Shown in pieces: positions 9,266 to 17,867 of a stretch of DNA of 34,463 nucleotides (positions are counted from its first letter, which is position 1; each line of letters starts with the position of its first letter). The stretch lies in assembly GCA_020250005.1 (NCBI GenBank), contig JADCES010000172.1, positions 1-34,463 on the forward strand. Reading direction: 5' to 3'. The notes under the pieces are model-generated. The model was not told the origin of the DNA, did no database searches, and saw nothing but the letters and a program-made list of their open reading frames with translations. A program made the translations under genes and the position numbers. Origin of the DNA: Roseomonas sp. (GTDB lineage Bacteria; Pseudomonadota; Alphaproteobacteria; Acetobacterales; Acetobacteraceae).

Positions 9266-9747
9266 TGGGTGAGGGCTTTACGCTACGCGACGCGACACCG
9301 GCAGATGTGCCGGTGGTGGTGCATTTCGTGCGCGCCTTGGCCGAGTATGAAAAACTGCTGCATGAGGCGAAGGGAACCGAGGCTGATTTTGCTGCGGCGC
9401 TTTTTGGCGAAATACCGCGTGCCGCGGCCATCATCGCGGAAGCGGATGGCAAGGCGGTGGGGCTCTGCATTTGGTATCGCACTTTTTCCACCTTCACCGC
9501 GCGGCATGGCATTTGGGTGGAGGATGTTTTTGTCGAGCCCGCCTATCGCGGCCGTGGCATTGCGCGCGCCATCTTCCGGCGTCTGGCGCGGCAAGTGAAG
9601 GATGAAGGCGGCGCCAGGCTGGAATGGAATGTGCTGGATTGGAATGAGCCCGCGATTGGTGCCTATCGCGCCATGGGTGCGCGCGGGCTTGATCAATGGA
9701 CCATGCAACGTGTTGACGGCGCGGCGCTCGATCGCCTGGCCGAATAG
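9265..9747 (+). CDS. GNAT family N-acetyltransferase (SSAT-like) inside the PDH operon
   Basis: GNAT acetyltransferase of 160 residues. Acetyl-CoA binding motif A is FVEPAYRGRGIARAI (RGRGIA at 95-100), and WNVLDWNEPAIGAYR at 121-135 is the motif B region. The overall pattern (LRDATPADVP, LAEYEKLLHEA, F-S-T-F, LDWNEPA) resembles the spermidine/spermine or thialysine N-acetyltransferase branch. Substrate unproven; a polyamine or lysine analogue is the family-based guess. The ATG overlaps the pdhC stop and the gene ends 17 bases before lpd, so it is embedded in the PDH transcript and made alongside the enzyme that supplies its acetyl-CoA. Confidence 0.88.
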   Translation: MGEGFTLRDATPADVPVVVHFVRALAEYEKLLHEAKGTEADFAAALFGEIPRAAAIIAEADGKAVGLCIWYRTFSTFTARHGIWVEDVFVEPAYRGRGIARAIFRRLARQVKDEGGARLEWNVLDWNEPAIGAYRAMGARGLDQWTMQRVDGAALDRLAE

Positions 9748-9764
9748 AGGAAGGAGCCTGAGAC

Positions 9765-11159
9765 ATGGCTGAGGCATTTGATCTGGTAGTGGTGGGCGGT
9801 GGGCCTGGCGGCTATGTGGCGGCCATTCGCGCCAGCCAATTGAAGATGAAGGTTGCACTGGTGGAGCGCGAGAATCTGGGCGGCATTTGCCTGAATTGGG
9901 GCTGCATCCCGACCAAGGCCCTGCTGCGTGCTTCCGAAATCAATCATTTGCTTCATAGCCTGGATGCCTATGGCTTCGCCGCTGATGATATCCGCTTTGA
10001 TTTTGCGAAAGTGGTGAAGCGTTCGCGCAGCGTGGCGGGGCAGCTTTCGGGTGGCGTCAAGCATTTGCTGCGCAAGAACAAGGTCACCGTGTTTGATGGC
10101 CATGGCAAGCTTGCGGGCGCCGGCAAGGTTGCGGTGAGCAAGGATGGCAAGACAGTGGCGGAATTGGTGGCGAAGCACATCATTCTGGCAACGGGTGCGC
10201 GGGCGCGCGTGCTGCCGGGGATTGAACCAGATGGCAAGCTGATCTGGTCCTATCGCGAAGCCATGACCGCGCCGGCCTTGCCCATGCGGCTGATTGTGAT
10301 CGGGTCTGGCGCCATTGGGTCTGAATTCGCGTCCTTCTATCGCAATATGGGGTCCGAAGTGACGCTGATTGAAGCGATAGATCGCATTCTGCCAGTGGAA
10401 GATGCTGAGGTTTCCGCCTTTGTGCATAAGGCGTTCGAAAAGCAAGGCATGAAGGTGCTGGTGGGTGCCAAGCTGCAAGGCGTGCGCAAGGAAGGCGATG
10501 CGATTGCCGCCATTGTGGAAGCCGGCGGCAAGGTGACCGAGATCAAGGCAGATCGGCTGATCAGCGCGGTTGGCATTGTCGGCAATGTCGAAGATTTGGG
10601 CCTTGAGGGCACGAAAATTCAGGTAGACCGCACCCATATCATCACGGATGGTTTCGGCCGCACCGGAGAGCCTGGTATTTATGCCATTGGTGACCTGACC
10701 GGCCCGCCATGGCTCGCGCATAAGGCATCGCATGAAGGCATCATTTGCGTTGAGGCCATTGCCGGGCTGCATCCGCATGCCATGGATATCGGCAATATCC
10801 CCGGTTGCACCTATTGCCGGCCGCAGGTGGCCTCGGTTGGCCTCACGGAAGCCGCAGCCAAGGCGAAGGGGCATGAGGTGAAGGTCGGGCGCTTCCCCTT
10901 CATCGGCAATGGCAAGGCGATTGCGCTCGGTGAGCCGGAAGGTTTCGTGAAAACCGTGTTTGATGCCAAGACGGGCGCTTTGCTCGGCGCCCATATGGTG
11001 GGGCCGGAGGTCACAGAAATGATCCAGGGCTACGGCATTGCCCGCACCCTGGAGACAACCGAGGTTGAATTGATGCACACCGTCTTCCCGCACCCCACGG
11101 TTTCGGAGGCCATGCATGAAAGCGTGCTTGATGCTTACGGCCGGGTGATCCACATATAG
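9765..11159 (+). CDS. lpdA: dihydrolipoyl dehydrogenase (E3)
   Basis: FAD flavoprotein of 464 residues that reoxidises dihydrolipoamide with NAD+. The N-terminal FAD motif is VVVGGGPGGYVAA (8-20). The redox disulfide is CLNWGC (C42-C47). The NAD-binding Rossmann motif is IGSGAIGSEFA in the middle, the second FAD motif is GIYAIGDLTG, and the C-terminal acid-base pair sits in HPTVSEAMHES (His443, Glu448). Strong ribosome site GGAAGGAG before ATG 9765. It follows the GNAT gene in the PDH operon and precedes lipA, so it probably serves PDH. Confidence 0.96.
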   Translation: MAEAFDLVVVGGGPGGYVAAIRASQLKMKVALVERENLGGICLNWGCIPTKALLRASEINHLLHSLDAYGFAADDIRFDFAKVVKRSRSVAGQLSGGVKHLLRKNKVTVFDGHGKLAGAGKVAVSKDGKTVAELVAKHIILATGARARVLPGIEPDGKLIWSYREAMTAPALPMRLIVIGSGAIGSEFASFYRNMGSEVTLIEAIDRILPVEDAEVSAFVHKAFEKQGMKVLVGAKLQGVRKEGDAIAAIVEAGGKVTEIKADRLISAVGIVGNVEDLGLEGTKIQVDRTHIITDGFGRTGEPGIYAIGDLTGPPWLAHKASHEGIICVEAIAGLHPHAMDIGNIPGCTYCRPQVASVGLTEAAAKAKGHEVKVGRFPFIGNGKAIALGEPEGFVKTVFDAKTGALLGAHMVGPEVTEMIQGYGIARTLETTEVELMHTVFPHPTVSEAMHESVLDAYGRVIHI

Positions 11160-11180
11160 CGTCTGATCCGCGTAGGTCGT

Positions 11181-12200
11181 ATGACCGAAGCGGTGAATCA
11201 GCCGCTCAAATCAAGTCTCGTCATGCCCCCGACCCGCATCGAAATTGACCATCGCGCCGCCAAGACGGGTGCCGAAAGGCATCCGGAAAAGGCGCATCGC
11301 CCGGATAACCCCATCCAGCGCAAACCCGCCTGGATCCGAGTAAAGGCGCCAACGCATCCGGTTTATCTGGAAACCCGCGCCCTGATGCGGGAGAAGAAGC
11401 TGGTCACGGTATGTGAGGAAGCCGCCTGCCCGAATATCGGCGAATGCTGGTCGCAACGCCACGCCACCATGATGATCATGGGCGAGACCTGCACGCGCGC
11501 CTGTTCCTTCTGCAATGTCGCAACCGGCATTCCAAAGCCGCTAGATGCGGATGAACCGCGCCGGGTCGCGGAAGCGGTTGCCTCGCTTGGGCTACGCCAT
11601 GTGGTGATTACCAGCGTGGACCGCGATGATCTGGCTGATGGCGGTGCGGCGCATTTTGCCGAAACCATTCGCGCCATTCGCGCCGCCGCCCCTGGCACCA
11701 CGATTGAGGTGCTGACACCGGATTTCCTACGAAAGGATGGCGCGCTGGAAGTGGTGGTGGCGGCACGGCCGGATGTGTTCAACCATAATCTGGAAACCGT
11801 GCCCGCGCTTTATCCCAGCATTCGGCCCGGCGCGCGGTATTATCATTCGCTGCGCCTGCTGGATCGTGTGAAGCAGCTTGATCCTTCCATCTTCACCAAA
11901 TCCGGCATCATGGTGGGGCTAGGCGAAAAGCGCATTGAAGTGCTGCAGGTGATGGATGATCTGCGCAGTGCGGAGGTGGATTTCCTGACTATCGGCCAAT
12001 ACCTGCAACCATCGGTGAAGCATGCCGCCGTGGATCGTTTCGTCACGCCAGATGAGTTTGAGGATTACGCCAAGGCCGCGCGCGGCAAGGGGTTCCTGTT
12101 GGTGTCAGCCACACCTTTGACGCGTTCCTCCTATCACGCGGATCGAGACTTCGCGGCGCTGAGTGCCGCGCGCAACGCGCAATTGGCCGCGCGAAGCTGA
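11181..12200 (+). CDS. lipA: lipoyl synthase
   Basis: Radical SAM enzyme (339 residues) that inserts two sulfurs into protein-bound octanoyl groups to make the lipoyl cofactor. Both iron-sulfur sites are visible. The auxiliary cluster cysteines are C78, C83 and C89 ([12 protein letters not shown]). The radical-SAM CxxxCxxC is C104, C108 and C111 (CTRACSFC). The conserved C-terminal RSSYHAD, which holds the third-cluster serine ligand, is present. A later ATG (11223) would trim a poorly conserved N-terminus. Placed behind lpd, it lets one transcript supply both the PDH subunits and the cofactor for the two lipoyl domains. Confidence 0.96.
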   Translation: MTEAVNQPLKSSLVMPPTRIEIDHRAAKTGAERHPEKAHRPDNPIQRKPAWIRVKAPTHPVYLETRALMREKKLVTVCEEAACPNIGECWSQRHATMMIMGETCTRACSFCNVATGIPKPLDADEPRRVAEAVASLGLRHVVITSVDRDDLADGGAAHFAETIRAIRAAAPGTTIEVLTPDFLRKDGALEVVVAARPDVFNHNLETVPALYPSIRPGARYYHSLRLLDRVKQLDPSIFTKSGIMVGLGEKRIEVLQVMDDLRSAEVDFLTIGQYLQPSVKHAAVDRFVTPDEFEDYAKAARGKGFLLVSATPLTRSSYHADRDFAALSAARNAQLAARS

Positions 12201-12201
12201 C

Positions 12202-12669
12202 ATGCCGACCCATGCGGAAAAGAAGGTGCTCCGTTATTCGCAGGAGCAGCTTTTCGACATGGTCGCGGATGTGGCGCGCTATCCCGAATTCCTGCCCTGG
12301 TGCGTCGGCGCGCGCGTGCTCAGCCGCGATGAACAGGTACTGGTGGCGGATTTGACCATCGGCTTTCGCATGTTTCGCGAAACCTTCCGGTCCCGCGTGG
12401 GCTTGAACAAGCCTGGCCATATTCACGTGACTTATGAAAATGGACCTTTCCGCTATTTGAACAATCATTGGCGCTTCACGCCAGTGGCGGGCGGGACGGA
12501 AGTGGATTTCTTCGTGGATTTCGAATTCCGCAGCCGCATTCTACAGGTGGCAATCGGCGTAGTGTTCAATGAAGCAGTGCGGCTGATGGTGCGCGCCTTC
12601 GAAAGGCGCGCGATGCATCTTTACGGGCGGCCGGGCGCGGCTGGCATTGGCAAGCCGGCCTCGGCCTGA
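12202..12669 (+). CDS. type II toxin-antitoxin RatA / Coq10-like START domain protein
   Basis: Small polyketide-cyclase/START-fold protein (155 residues). It begins MPTHAEKKVLRYSQEQLFDMVADVARYPEFLPWC, the standard Coq10/RatA N-terminus, and ends with FNEAVRLMVRAFERRA. Family members bind ubiquinone and support respiration (Coq10) or act on ribosomes (RatA, E. coli). In alphaproteobacteria next to lipA the quinone-chaperone role is the more likely, which is inference. ATG 12202 lies 1 base after the lipA stop; an upstream in-frame ATG (12163) inside lipA is less likely. Last gene of the PDH-lipA run, converging on a tctC gene 7 bases away. Confidence 0.88.
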   Translation: MPTHAEKKVLRYSQEQLFDMVADVARYPEFLPWCVGARVLSRDEQVLVADLTIGFRMFRETFRSRVGLNKPGHIHVTYENGPFRYLNNHWRFTPVAGGTEVDFFVDFEFRSRILQVAIGVVFNEAVRLMVRAFERRAMHLYGRPGAAGIGKPASA

Positions 12670-12676
12670 ATCCGTC

Positions 12677-13645
12677 CTATTGCAATTTGATGTTACGCGC
12701 CTGGATCATGTTGCGCCATTTGGCGTTCTCAGCCGCGAAATAGGCCGGCCATTCGGCGGTGCTGCCAATGGTGGGCACCACCGCAAGCGCGCTCAGGCGT
12801 TCGCGCGTATCGGGGGCTTCCATCGCGGCCTTGGTCAGCGCATGCATACGCGCCAGAATATCCGCAGGCACACCCGTGGGCGCTTGCAAGGCGATATGTT
12901 CCACCACTTCCACGCCCGGGAAGCCTTGTTCGGCGAAGGTCGGGATTTCGGGCGTGAGTGAGCTTCTTTCCCTTGTCGCAATGGCAAGCGCGCGCAGGGA
13001 GCCAGACCGGATATGCGGCAAAATGCCTGATGCAGCCTGGAAAACCATCGGTGTTTCATTCGCAAGCACCGCCTGCACCGCCGGCGCGCCACCGCGATAA
13101 CCGACATCCTGAATGGTAAGCCGCGCTTCCTGCAAAAAGAGTTCGGTCGCGAGATGCGTCGAAGACCCCGTGCCGGAATTGGCATAGGTCAGGTTGCTGT
13201 TCGGGCGGCGCGCAATTTCCACAAACTCCGCCAGGGTGCGCGCCGGAAAGCTCGGATGCACCACCATGATGATCGGCATGGAAGCAATCAGCCCGATACC
13301 CACAAAATCCTTTTCATTGTCATAGGGTAGCGGCATCAGATGCGGTGCCATGGCATAGGTGCTGACCGTGCTGACCAGCATGGTATAGCCATCGGGCCGC
13401 GCGCGCGCGACGCTATTGAAGCCAATCGTGCCATTGGCGCCGGTGCGGTTATCCACCACAAAGCTGCGGCCCGTATCGGTGGAAAGCTTTTGCGCCAGAA
13501 TGCGCGCCACCGCATCCGTCGAACCGCCCGCGGCCCAGGGCACCACCAGCGTAACCGGGCGGCTTGGCCAGGCATCCTGCGCGCGCGCAGCTATTGGCAG
13601 CAGCGCTGGCGCGGCAAGCAAGGCAAGGTGACGACGAGAGATCAT
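12677..13645 (-). CDS. tripartite tricarboxylate transporter substrate-binding protein (TctC/Bug family)
   Basis: Periplasmic solute-binding protein of about 322 residues. An RR-containing signal peptide (MISRRHLALLAAPALLPIAARA) is followed by the Bug-family start WPSRPVTLVVPWAAGGSTDAVAR, the loop that clamps carboxylates. Later family signatures are VVDNRTGANGTIG and LTYANSGTGSSTHLATELF. ATG 13645 has AGGAGG a few bases upstream; the frame extends to 13699 but without signal-peptide character. No TctA or TctB membrane partner is present in the window. It is separated by 227 bases from the MmgE/PrpD gene upstream, a gap in which I see no gene, only a TATAAA-like hexamer on the minus strand (13728-13733). 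Confidence 0.93.
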   Translation of the reverse strand: MISRRHLALLAAPALLPIAARAQDAWPSRPVTLVVPWAAGGSTDAVARILAQKLSTDTGRSFVVDNRTGANGTIGFNSVARARPDGYTMLVSTVSTYAMAPHLMPLPYDNEKDFVGIGLIASMPIIMVVHPSFPARTLAEFVEIARRPNSNLTYANSGTGSSTHLATELFLQEARLTIQDVGYRGGAPAVQAVLANETPMVFQAASGILPHIRSGSLRALAIATRERSSLTPEIPTFAEQGFPGVEVVEHIALQAPTGVPADILARMHALTKAAMEAPDTRERLSALAVVPTIGSTAEWPAYFAAENAKWRNMIQARNIKLQ

Positions 13646-13872
13646 GGGGTCCTCCTTCAGGATTTCTTTCGCTTTCATTAGGGTTACGCAGCGCTGCAAG
13701 GCAAGCCTGTTTGTCTGGCCTTTGGTATTTTATAAGTGCCATCAGGAGGGATTTCTCCCAAGCTATTCTTCGTGTCGTTGCCAGCGGCGGCAATCGCAGC
13801 AACAGGGCCCATGGCGATTTGCTGGCGGGTTAGGCAAGCACGGACGCGAGCATCAACCCGCGCCCGATGGTT

Positions 13873-15246
13873 TTACTCCGCCGCGCGTAGCGCTGCCTGG
13901 CTGTGCAGCTTCACAATGCCGGGAAGGGCATTGCCTTTCCACAGCGCTTCCAGCAGCGCCTTGGCTTCCTGCGCACCAATCGCATCTGCCGTCAGTTCCA
14001 GGAATTTGTCGGACAGATCAGCATCCGAAAGCGGCGCATCCGGATCACCCTTGCGCGTGTGCTGATGGCGGTTCAGCACGCGCCCATCGCGCAGCTTGAT
14101 TTCCACCTTGGCGGAACGCTTGGATGGGAAGGCGGCGGCGCATTCGGGATCAAGCGCGACCGTGACTTTCGGCATCAGCGCCCGGATCGCGGGATCGGTC
14201 AGGCGTTCCGGTTCAAACGCCGCCAGCCGCACGCCGCCATAAAGCAGCATGGTCGCGACGGTGAATTGGGTGGAGAAGCGGCAATCCTGTTCTGTCGCAG
14301 CGGTCGGGCGATCACAGACATCCTTGGTCGCCTTATAGCCGCCCACATGCACGCCAAGCACATCACCCGCGCTGAAGCCGGCTTCGCGCTGCAAATCGCG
14401 CACCGCATCAAGCGCGGCAAAGATATGCCCGCAGCAGCCATGATTCTTGAAGGTCATATCCGTGATGGCATAGGGCTTGCCGATATTCATCAGCGACTTT
14501 TCCCATTTGCCGGTATCTTCGCTGGTGGCGGCTGCAAAGCCCGCCGGGCCATGCAGCACATCCAGCGCGCCGGTCATACCGCGCGCCGCCGCCATGGCTG
14601 CCATGGCGCCGGCTTCGGCCGCATGGCCGGGATGCAAAGGCTTGGACATGCCTTCCCCGCGAAAAGCCTGTTGCAGGCCGCTTGCCATGGTGGCGCAGGT
14701 TGCAATGGCATGCGCGGTGCGTTCCGCATCACAATTCAGCGCGACGGCGACCGCCGCCGCCGCGCCAAACGTGCCAACCGTTCCGGTGGTATGCCAGAAA
14801 TCGTAGTGAGAAGGCTGTACTGCAACACCGATGCGGCAGGAAACCTCATAGCCCGCAATCATCGCGCGCAGCAGCAAATCCATATCCGCGCCGCGCGACT
14901 GCGCCGCCGCCAGCGCCGCCGCAATGGTCGGGCAGCCTGGATGATAGACAGCGTAGCGATAGATATCGTCGAATTCCACGGTATGGGATGCCGTACCATT
15001 CAACAGCGCAGCATGGCGGAGCGGCACCTGACGGCCGCTCACGTAACACACCGCACCACCACCGCCGCGCGTTTCATCTTCCAGTGCGGCAGACATCAGC
15101 GTCGCGGGCGCGCGGGATGCGCCGGCCAGCAGGGCCGCGAACCAATCCACCAAAGCGCGGCGCGCGTGATGCGCAACCTCGGCATCTACCGCCCGGCTGC
15201 GCCAGGAAGCGGCGTGATCGGCCAGAATCAGCAGGGGATTTTCCAT
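13873..15246 (-). CDS. MmgE/PrpD family protein
   Basis: Protein of 457 residues matching the MmgE/PrpD fold (2-methylcitrate dehydratase and relatives; also cis-aconitate decarboxylase and iminodisuccinate epimerase). Recognisable segments are ALVDWFAALLAG, the HAALLNGTASHTVEFDDIYR active-site region, HPGCPTIAAALAAAQ, GYEVSCRIG, and KPLHPGHAAEAGAMAAMAAARG. The exact substrate cannot be read; a hydroxylated di- or tricarboxylate is expected. The neighbours (2-hydroxyacid dehydrogenase 11 bases upstream, TctC proteins on both sides) suggest catabolism of an imported carboxylate. Confidence 0.9.
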   Translation of the reverse strand: MENPLLILADHAASWRSRAVDAEVAHHARRALVDWFAALLAGASRAPATLMSAALEDETRGGGGAVCYVSGRQVPLRHAALLNGTASHTVEFDDIYRYAVYHPGCPTIAAALAAAQSRGADMDLLLRAMIAGYEVSCRIGVAVQPSHYDFWHTTGTVGTFGAAAAVAVALNCDAERTAHAIATCATMASGLQQAFRGEGMSKPLHPGHAAEAGAMAAMAAARGMTGALDVLHGPAGFAAATSEDTGKWEKSLMNIGKPYAITDMTFKNHGCCGHIFAALDAVRDLQREAGFSAGDVLGVHVGGYKATKDVCDRPTAATEQDCRFSTQFTVATMLLYGGVRLAAFEPERLTDPAIRALMPKVTVALDPECAAAFPSKRSAKVEIKLRDGRVLNRHQHTRKGDPDAPLSDADLSDKFLELTADAIGAQEAKALLEALWKGNALPGIVKLHSQAALRAAE

Positions 15247-15257
15247 GATTGTCGCTG

Positions 15258-16232
15258 CTACGCGTTGCCGCGCAGCACCTCCTTATTGATGACAACATCA
15301 GGATCAAGCTGACCCTTGAAATGGCTGATGATGCTCTCCGCACAGGAAAGCCCCATGCGGCGCATGCCCTGTTCTGTCGCGGCAGCGGAATGCGGGGAGA
15401 CCACTACATTCGGCAATTCAAGCAATGGCAGGCGTCTGGTAACGGGTTCTTCCCAGAATACATCAAGCCCAGCGGTCGCAAGATGCCCGGTCTTCAGCGC
15501 AGCAGTGAGTGCCGCTTCATCCACCAGCGTGCCGCGTGCTGTATTGATATAGGTGCCGCCTGGCTTCATGGCGGCAAGGAAGGTGGCATTCACCATGCCG
15601 CGCGTTTCTTCATTGCTCGGGCAATGGGTGGTGACGATATCGGCCTCCGCCAGGCCTTCATGCAATACCTTCACCGGGCGAAAGCCTGCGCCCTTGATCG
15701 TGTTTTGCGGGATATAGGGGTCATGCACCAGCACCTCCATCCCGAAGGCAGCGCATAGCCGCGCGACGCGCCCGCCAATGCGCCCGAAGCCGATGATCAG
15801 CACTTTGCGCCCGGATAGGTCCCAGGTTTTCAGCGAAGGCTTGGAACCCCAATCAAGCGCGCGCAAATTCCGATCATAATCTAGTGTACGCCGAGATGTG
15901 GACAGCATCAGCATCATCGCATGTTCGGCGACCGAAAGTGCGTTGGCATCGGGCGTCACGGTCAGCGGAATGCCGCGTTCGGTAAGTGCCTTCACATCTA
16001 CCGCATCATAACCTACGCCATGGCGCGCGCAGATGGAAAGCATCGGCGCCTTGGCCAGGAAATCACGATTGATCGGGGTGGCGCGGACAATGATGGCTTC
16101 CGCGGTCTTCATCGGCTCCCGCAGCGTATCCGCATTCACCTCGGTCAACATGGTAACCTTGAAATCAGGTTCCGCATGCAGCCTTGCCATGGCATCGGGG
16201 TGCAGCGGTCGCAGGCAAACGATATGGGGCAT
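15258..16232 (-). CDS. 2-hydroxyacid dehydrogenase (SerA/sulfolactate-dehydrogenase-like)
   Basis: NAD-dependent D-isomer-type 2-hydroxyacid dehydrogenase, 324 residues from ATG 16232. It has ICARHGVGYDAVD, the Rossmann motif GFGRIGGRVARL, catalytic Arg in INTARGTLVD, Glu in DVFWEEPV and His in VSPHSAAAT. The frame extends to 16283, but those extra residues lie in the intergenic and tctC side and look unlike the family. Between tctC (8 bases upstream) and the MmgE/PrpD gene. Because a two-subunit sulfopyruvate-decarboxylase-like enzyme is encoded in the same cluster, one possible reaction is sulfolactate to sulfopyruvate, but phosphoglycerate, lactate or hydroxypyruvate types cannot be excluded. 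Confidence 0.9.
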   Translation of the reverse strand: MPHIVCLRPLHPDAMARLHAEPDFKVTMLTEVNADTLREPMKTAEAIIVRATPINRDFLAKAPMLSICARHGVGYDAVDVKALTERGIPLTVTPDANALSVAEHAMMLMLSTSRRTLDYDRNLRALDWGSKPSLKTWDLSGRKVLIIGFGRIGGRVARLCAAFGMEVLVHDPYIPQNTIKGAGFRPVKVLHEGLAEADIVTTHCPSNEETRGMVNATFLAAMKPGGTYINTARGTLVDEAALTAALKTGHLATAGLDVFWEEPVTRRLPLLELPNVVVSPHSAAATEQGMRRMGLSCAESIISHFKGQLDPDVVINKEVLRGNA

Positions 16233-16240
16233 GGTGTTTC

Positions 16241-17209
16241 CTATTCTACCTTGGCGCCGGAAATGCGGACCAATTCGGCCCATTTCGGAATCTCGGAAGC
16301 GAGAAAGGCGCGGAATTCTTCGGGCGTGGACCCAACTGGCTCGCTGCCCTGCTGGGCAAGTTTCGCACGCATATCATCGGTGCGCATCACGGCACGGATT
16401 TCAGCGGATATGCGGTTGACGATCGGCGCCGGTGTGGCAGCCGGCGCCATATAGCCATTCCAGAGTGCCACTTCGAAGCCAGGCAGGGTTTCCGCAATGG
16501 TCGGTACATCGGGCAGCAATGCGGAACGCCGCGCGGTCGTTACGGCAATGGCGCGCAGTCGTCCTGCCTGTACATGGGCGATCACCTCCACCAAGGGCGC
16601 GGCCATGGCTTGGATTTTTCCACCGATCAGATCGGTCACGGCCGGCGTACCGCCGCGATAGGATACATGCGTGACCTCAATCCCGGTGCGCGCGGCGATC
16701 AATGCGGCGGAGAGGTGTTGCGATGTGCCCGACCCCGCATTGCCGAAATTGAGCACGCCCGGCTTCGCCTTGGCTTCCGCCACCAGCCCGGCAAAGTCGC
16801 GCGCTGCTACATCTGGATGCACCACCAGCAAATTTGGAATGAAAGTGGTTTGGCTGATCGGCGCGAAATCGCGCTGCGCATCAAAGGGCATATTGCGATA
16901 AAGCGCGCCATTCGTGGCATGCGTAGAACTTGTCGCCATCACCAGCGTATAGCCATCAGGCGCGGCACGCGCGACAGCCTCACTACCGATATTTCCAGCG
17001 GCGCCAGGGCGGTTTTCAATCACGACAGGCTGGCCAAGCCGGGGCGAAATCGCCTCAGCGACCAGGCGCGCGGTGATATCCGTGCTGCCGCCTGGTGCGA
17101 AGGGAACAATCACGCGTATGGGGCGATCCGGGCTCCATTGCGCCTGGGCCAGCGCCGGGCTTGCCGCCATGGCTGCGAGCCCCGCCAGAATTTGCCGTCT
17201 TTGCATCAT
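16241..17209 (-). CDS. tripartite tricarboxylate transporter substrate-binding protein (TctC/Bug family)
   Basis: Bug-family periplasmic binding protein of 322 residues. The signal peptide has a twin-basic start (MMQRRQILAGLAAMAASPALAQA). It is followed by RPIRVIVPFAPGGSTDITARLVAE, VVIENRPGAAGNIGSEAVA, YTLVMATSSTHATN and GVLNFGNAGSGTSQHLSAAL, all typical of the family. A second ATG lies one codon in. Encoded in the same minus-strand run as the decarboxylase subunits and the hydroxyacid dehydrogenase, so it probably captures the carboxylate that the cluster degrades. No TctA/TctB here. Confidence 0.94.
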   Translation of the reverse strand: MMQRRQILAGLAAMAASPALAQAQWSPDRPIRVIVPFAPGGSTDITARLVAEAISPRLGQPVVIENRPGAAGNIGSEAVARAAPDGYTLVMATSSTHATNGALYRNMPFDAQRDFAPISQTTFIPNLLVVHPDVAARDFAGLVAEAKAKPGVLNFGNAGSGTSQHLSAALIAARTGIEVTHVSYRGGTPAVTDLIGGKIQAMAAPLVEVIAHVQAGRLRAIAVTTARRSALLPDVPTIAETLPGFEVALWNGYMAPAATPAPIVNRISAEIRAVMRTDDMRAKLAQQGSEPVGSTPEEFRAFLASEIPKWAELVRISGAKVE

Positions 17210-17260
17210 TTCCTCCCTTTGATCAGACGCCGCCGATCTTCGTCGGCTGGCGCATTTCGC

Positions 17261-17863
17261 TCACAATTGATGATGCGCAGCCGGACCCATCACCGCTTCG
17301 CGCATGCGCGCTTGCAAGATCGCGCCTTCGCGCGGCGGCAGCACCAAGGGCTTGCTGGCAGCGTCAATCTTCGCGACCGCGAAGAAGGGGCCTTTGCCGG
17401 CATGGATCGCCTTATGCAGCGCCGGCACTTCATCGGGCTTGGTGACGAACATAGTATTCGAGATGCCCGCACCTTTCGCCATCATCACCAGATCAACGCC
17501 ATGGCGTGTCGCGGTTTCCTGCATGCCGGTTTCGCCGTAATGCTCATTGTCCTGGACAACGATGGAAAGATTGGCCGGCTTTTGCACCGCAATCGTCGCC
17601 AGCGCACCAATACCCATCAGCATTTCGCCATCGCCGGTAATCACCAGCACCTTGCGCTTGGGCTGAGCCAAAGCCAGACCAAGCCCGATCATGGCCGCAC
17701 CCCCCATGCCGCCCCAAAGCGGCAGGTTTTCCGCGCAATCACCAATGGCCGTGATGTCCCAGGCCGGCGCACCAAGCCCGGCAATCACCAGCATTTCACC
17801 ACGATCCGCGAGCAGCGCGCGGGTCAATTCTCGACGATCGAGTTTTCCGGAAGCAGCAAGCAT
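17261..17863 (-). CDS. TPP-dependent decarboxylase, TPP-binding (beta) subunit, sulfopyruvate decarboxylase-like
   Basis: C-terminal-type thiamine diphosphate domain as a separate 200-residue chain. The TPP/Mg motif starts with GDGEMLMG (GDG at 77-79) and ends at Asn106 (VVQDNEHYG). MGGAAMIGLGLALAQP precedes it. The sequence pattern follows ComE (sulfopyruvate decarboxylase beta) and phosphonopyruvate decarboxylase. Such enzymes need a partner with the pyrimidine-binding domain, and this is supplied by the gene ending 4 bases upstream. The start is ATG 17863 (MLAASGKLDRREL); a longer frame to 17911 overlaps the alpha gene. Product expected: an aldehyde from a 2-oxoacid. Confidence 0.87.
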   Translation of the reverse strand: MLAASGKLDRRELTRALLADRGEMLVIAGLGAPAWDITAIGDCAENLPLWGGMGGAAMIGLGLALAQPKRKVLVITGDGEMLMGIGALATIAVQKPANLSIVVQDNEHYGETGMQETATRHGVDLVMMAKGAGISNTMFVTKPDEVPALHKAIHAGKGPFFAVAKIDAASKPLVLPPREGAILQARMREAVMGPAAHHQL

Positions 17864-17867
17864 TTTT

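Noticed and set aside
13646-13872. Gap between tctC and the MmgE/PrpD gene searched for an RNA gene or small protein
   Set aside because: Only a TATAAA-like hexamer and a 4-bp GGGA-gaaa-TCCC hairpin were seen; neither supports a feature call.
13903-15312. 469-codon plus-strand frame opposite the MmgE/PrpD gene
   Set aside because: The minus-strand gene has clear family motifs throughout; the plus frame shows only His/Arg-rich low-similarity sequence.
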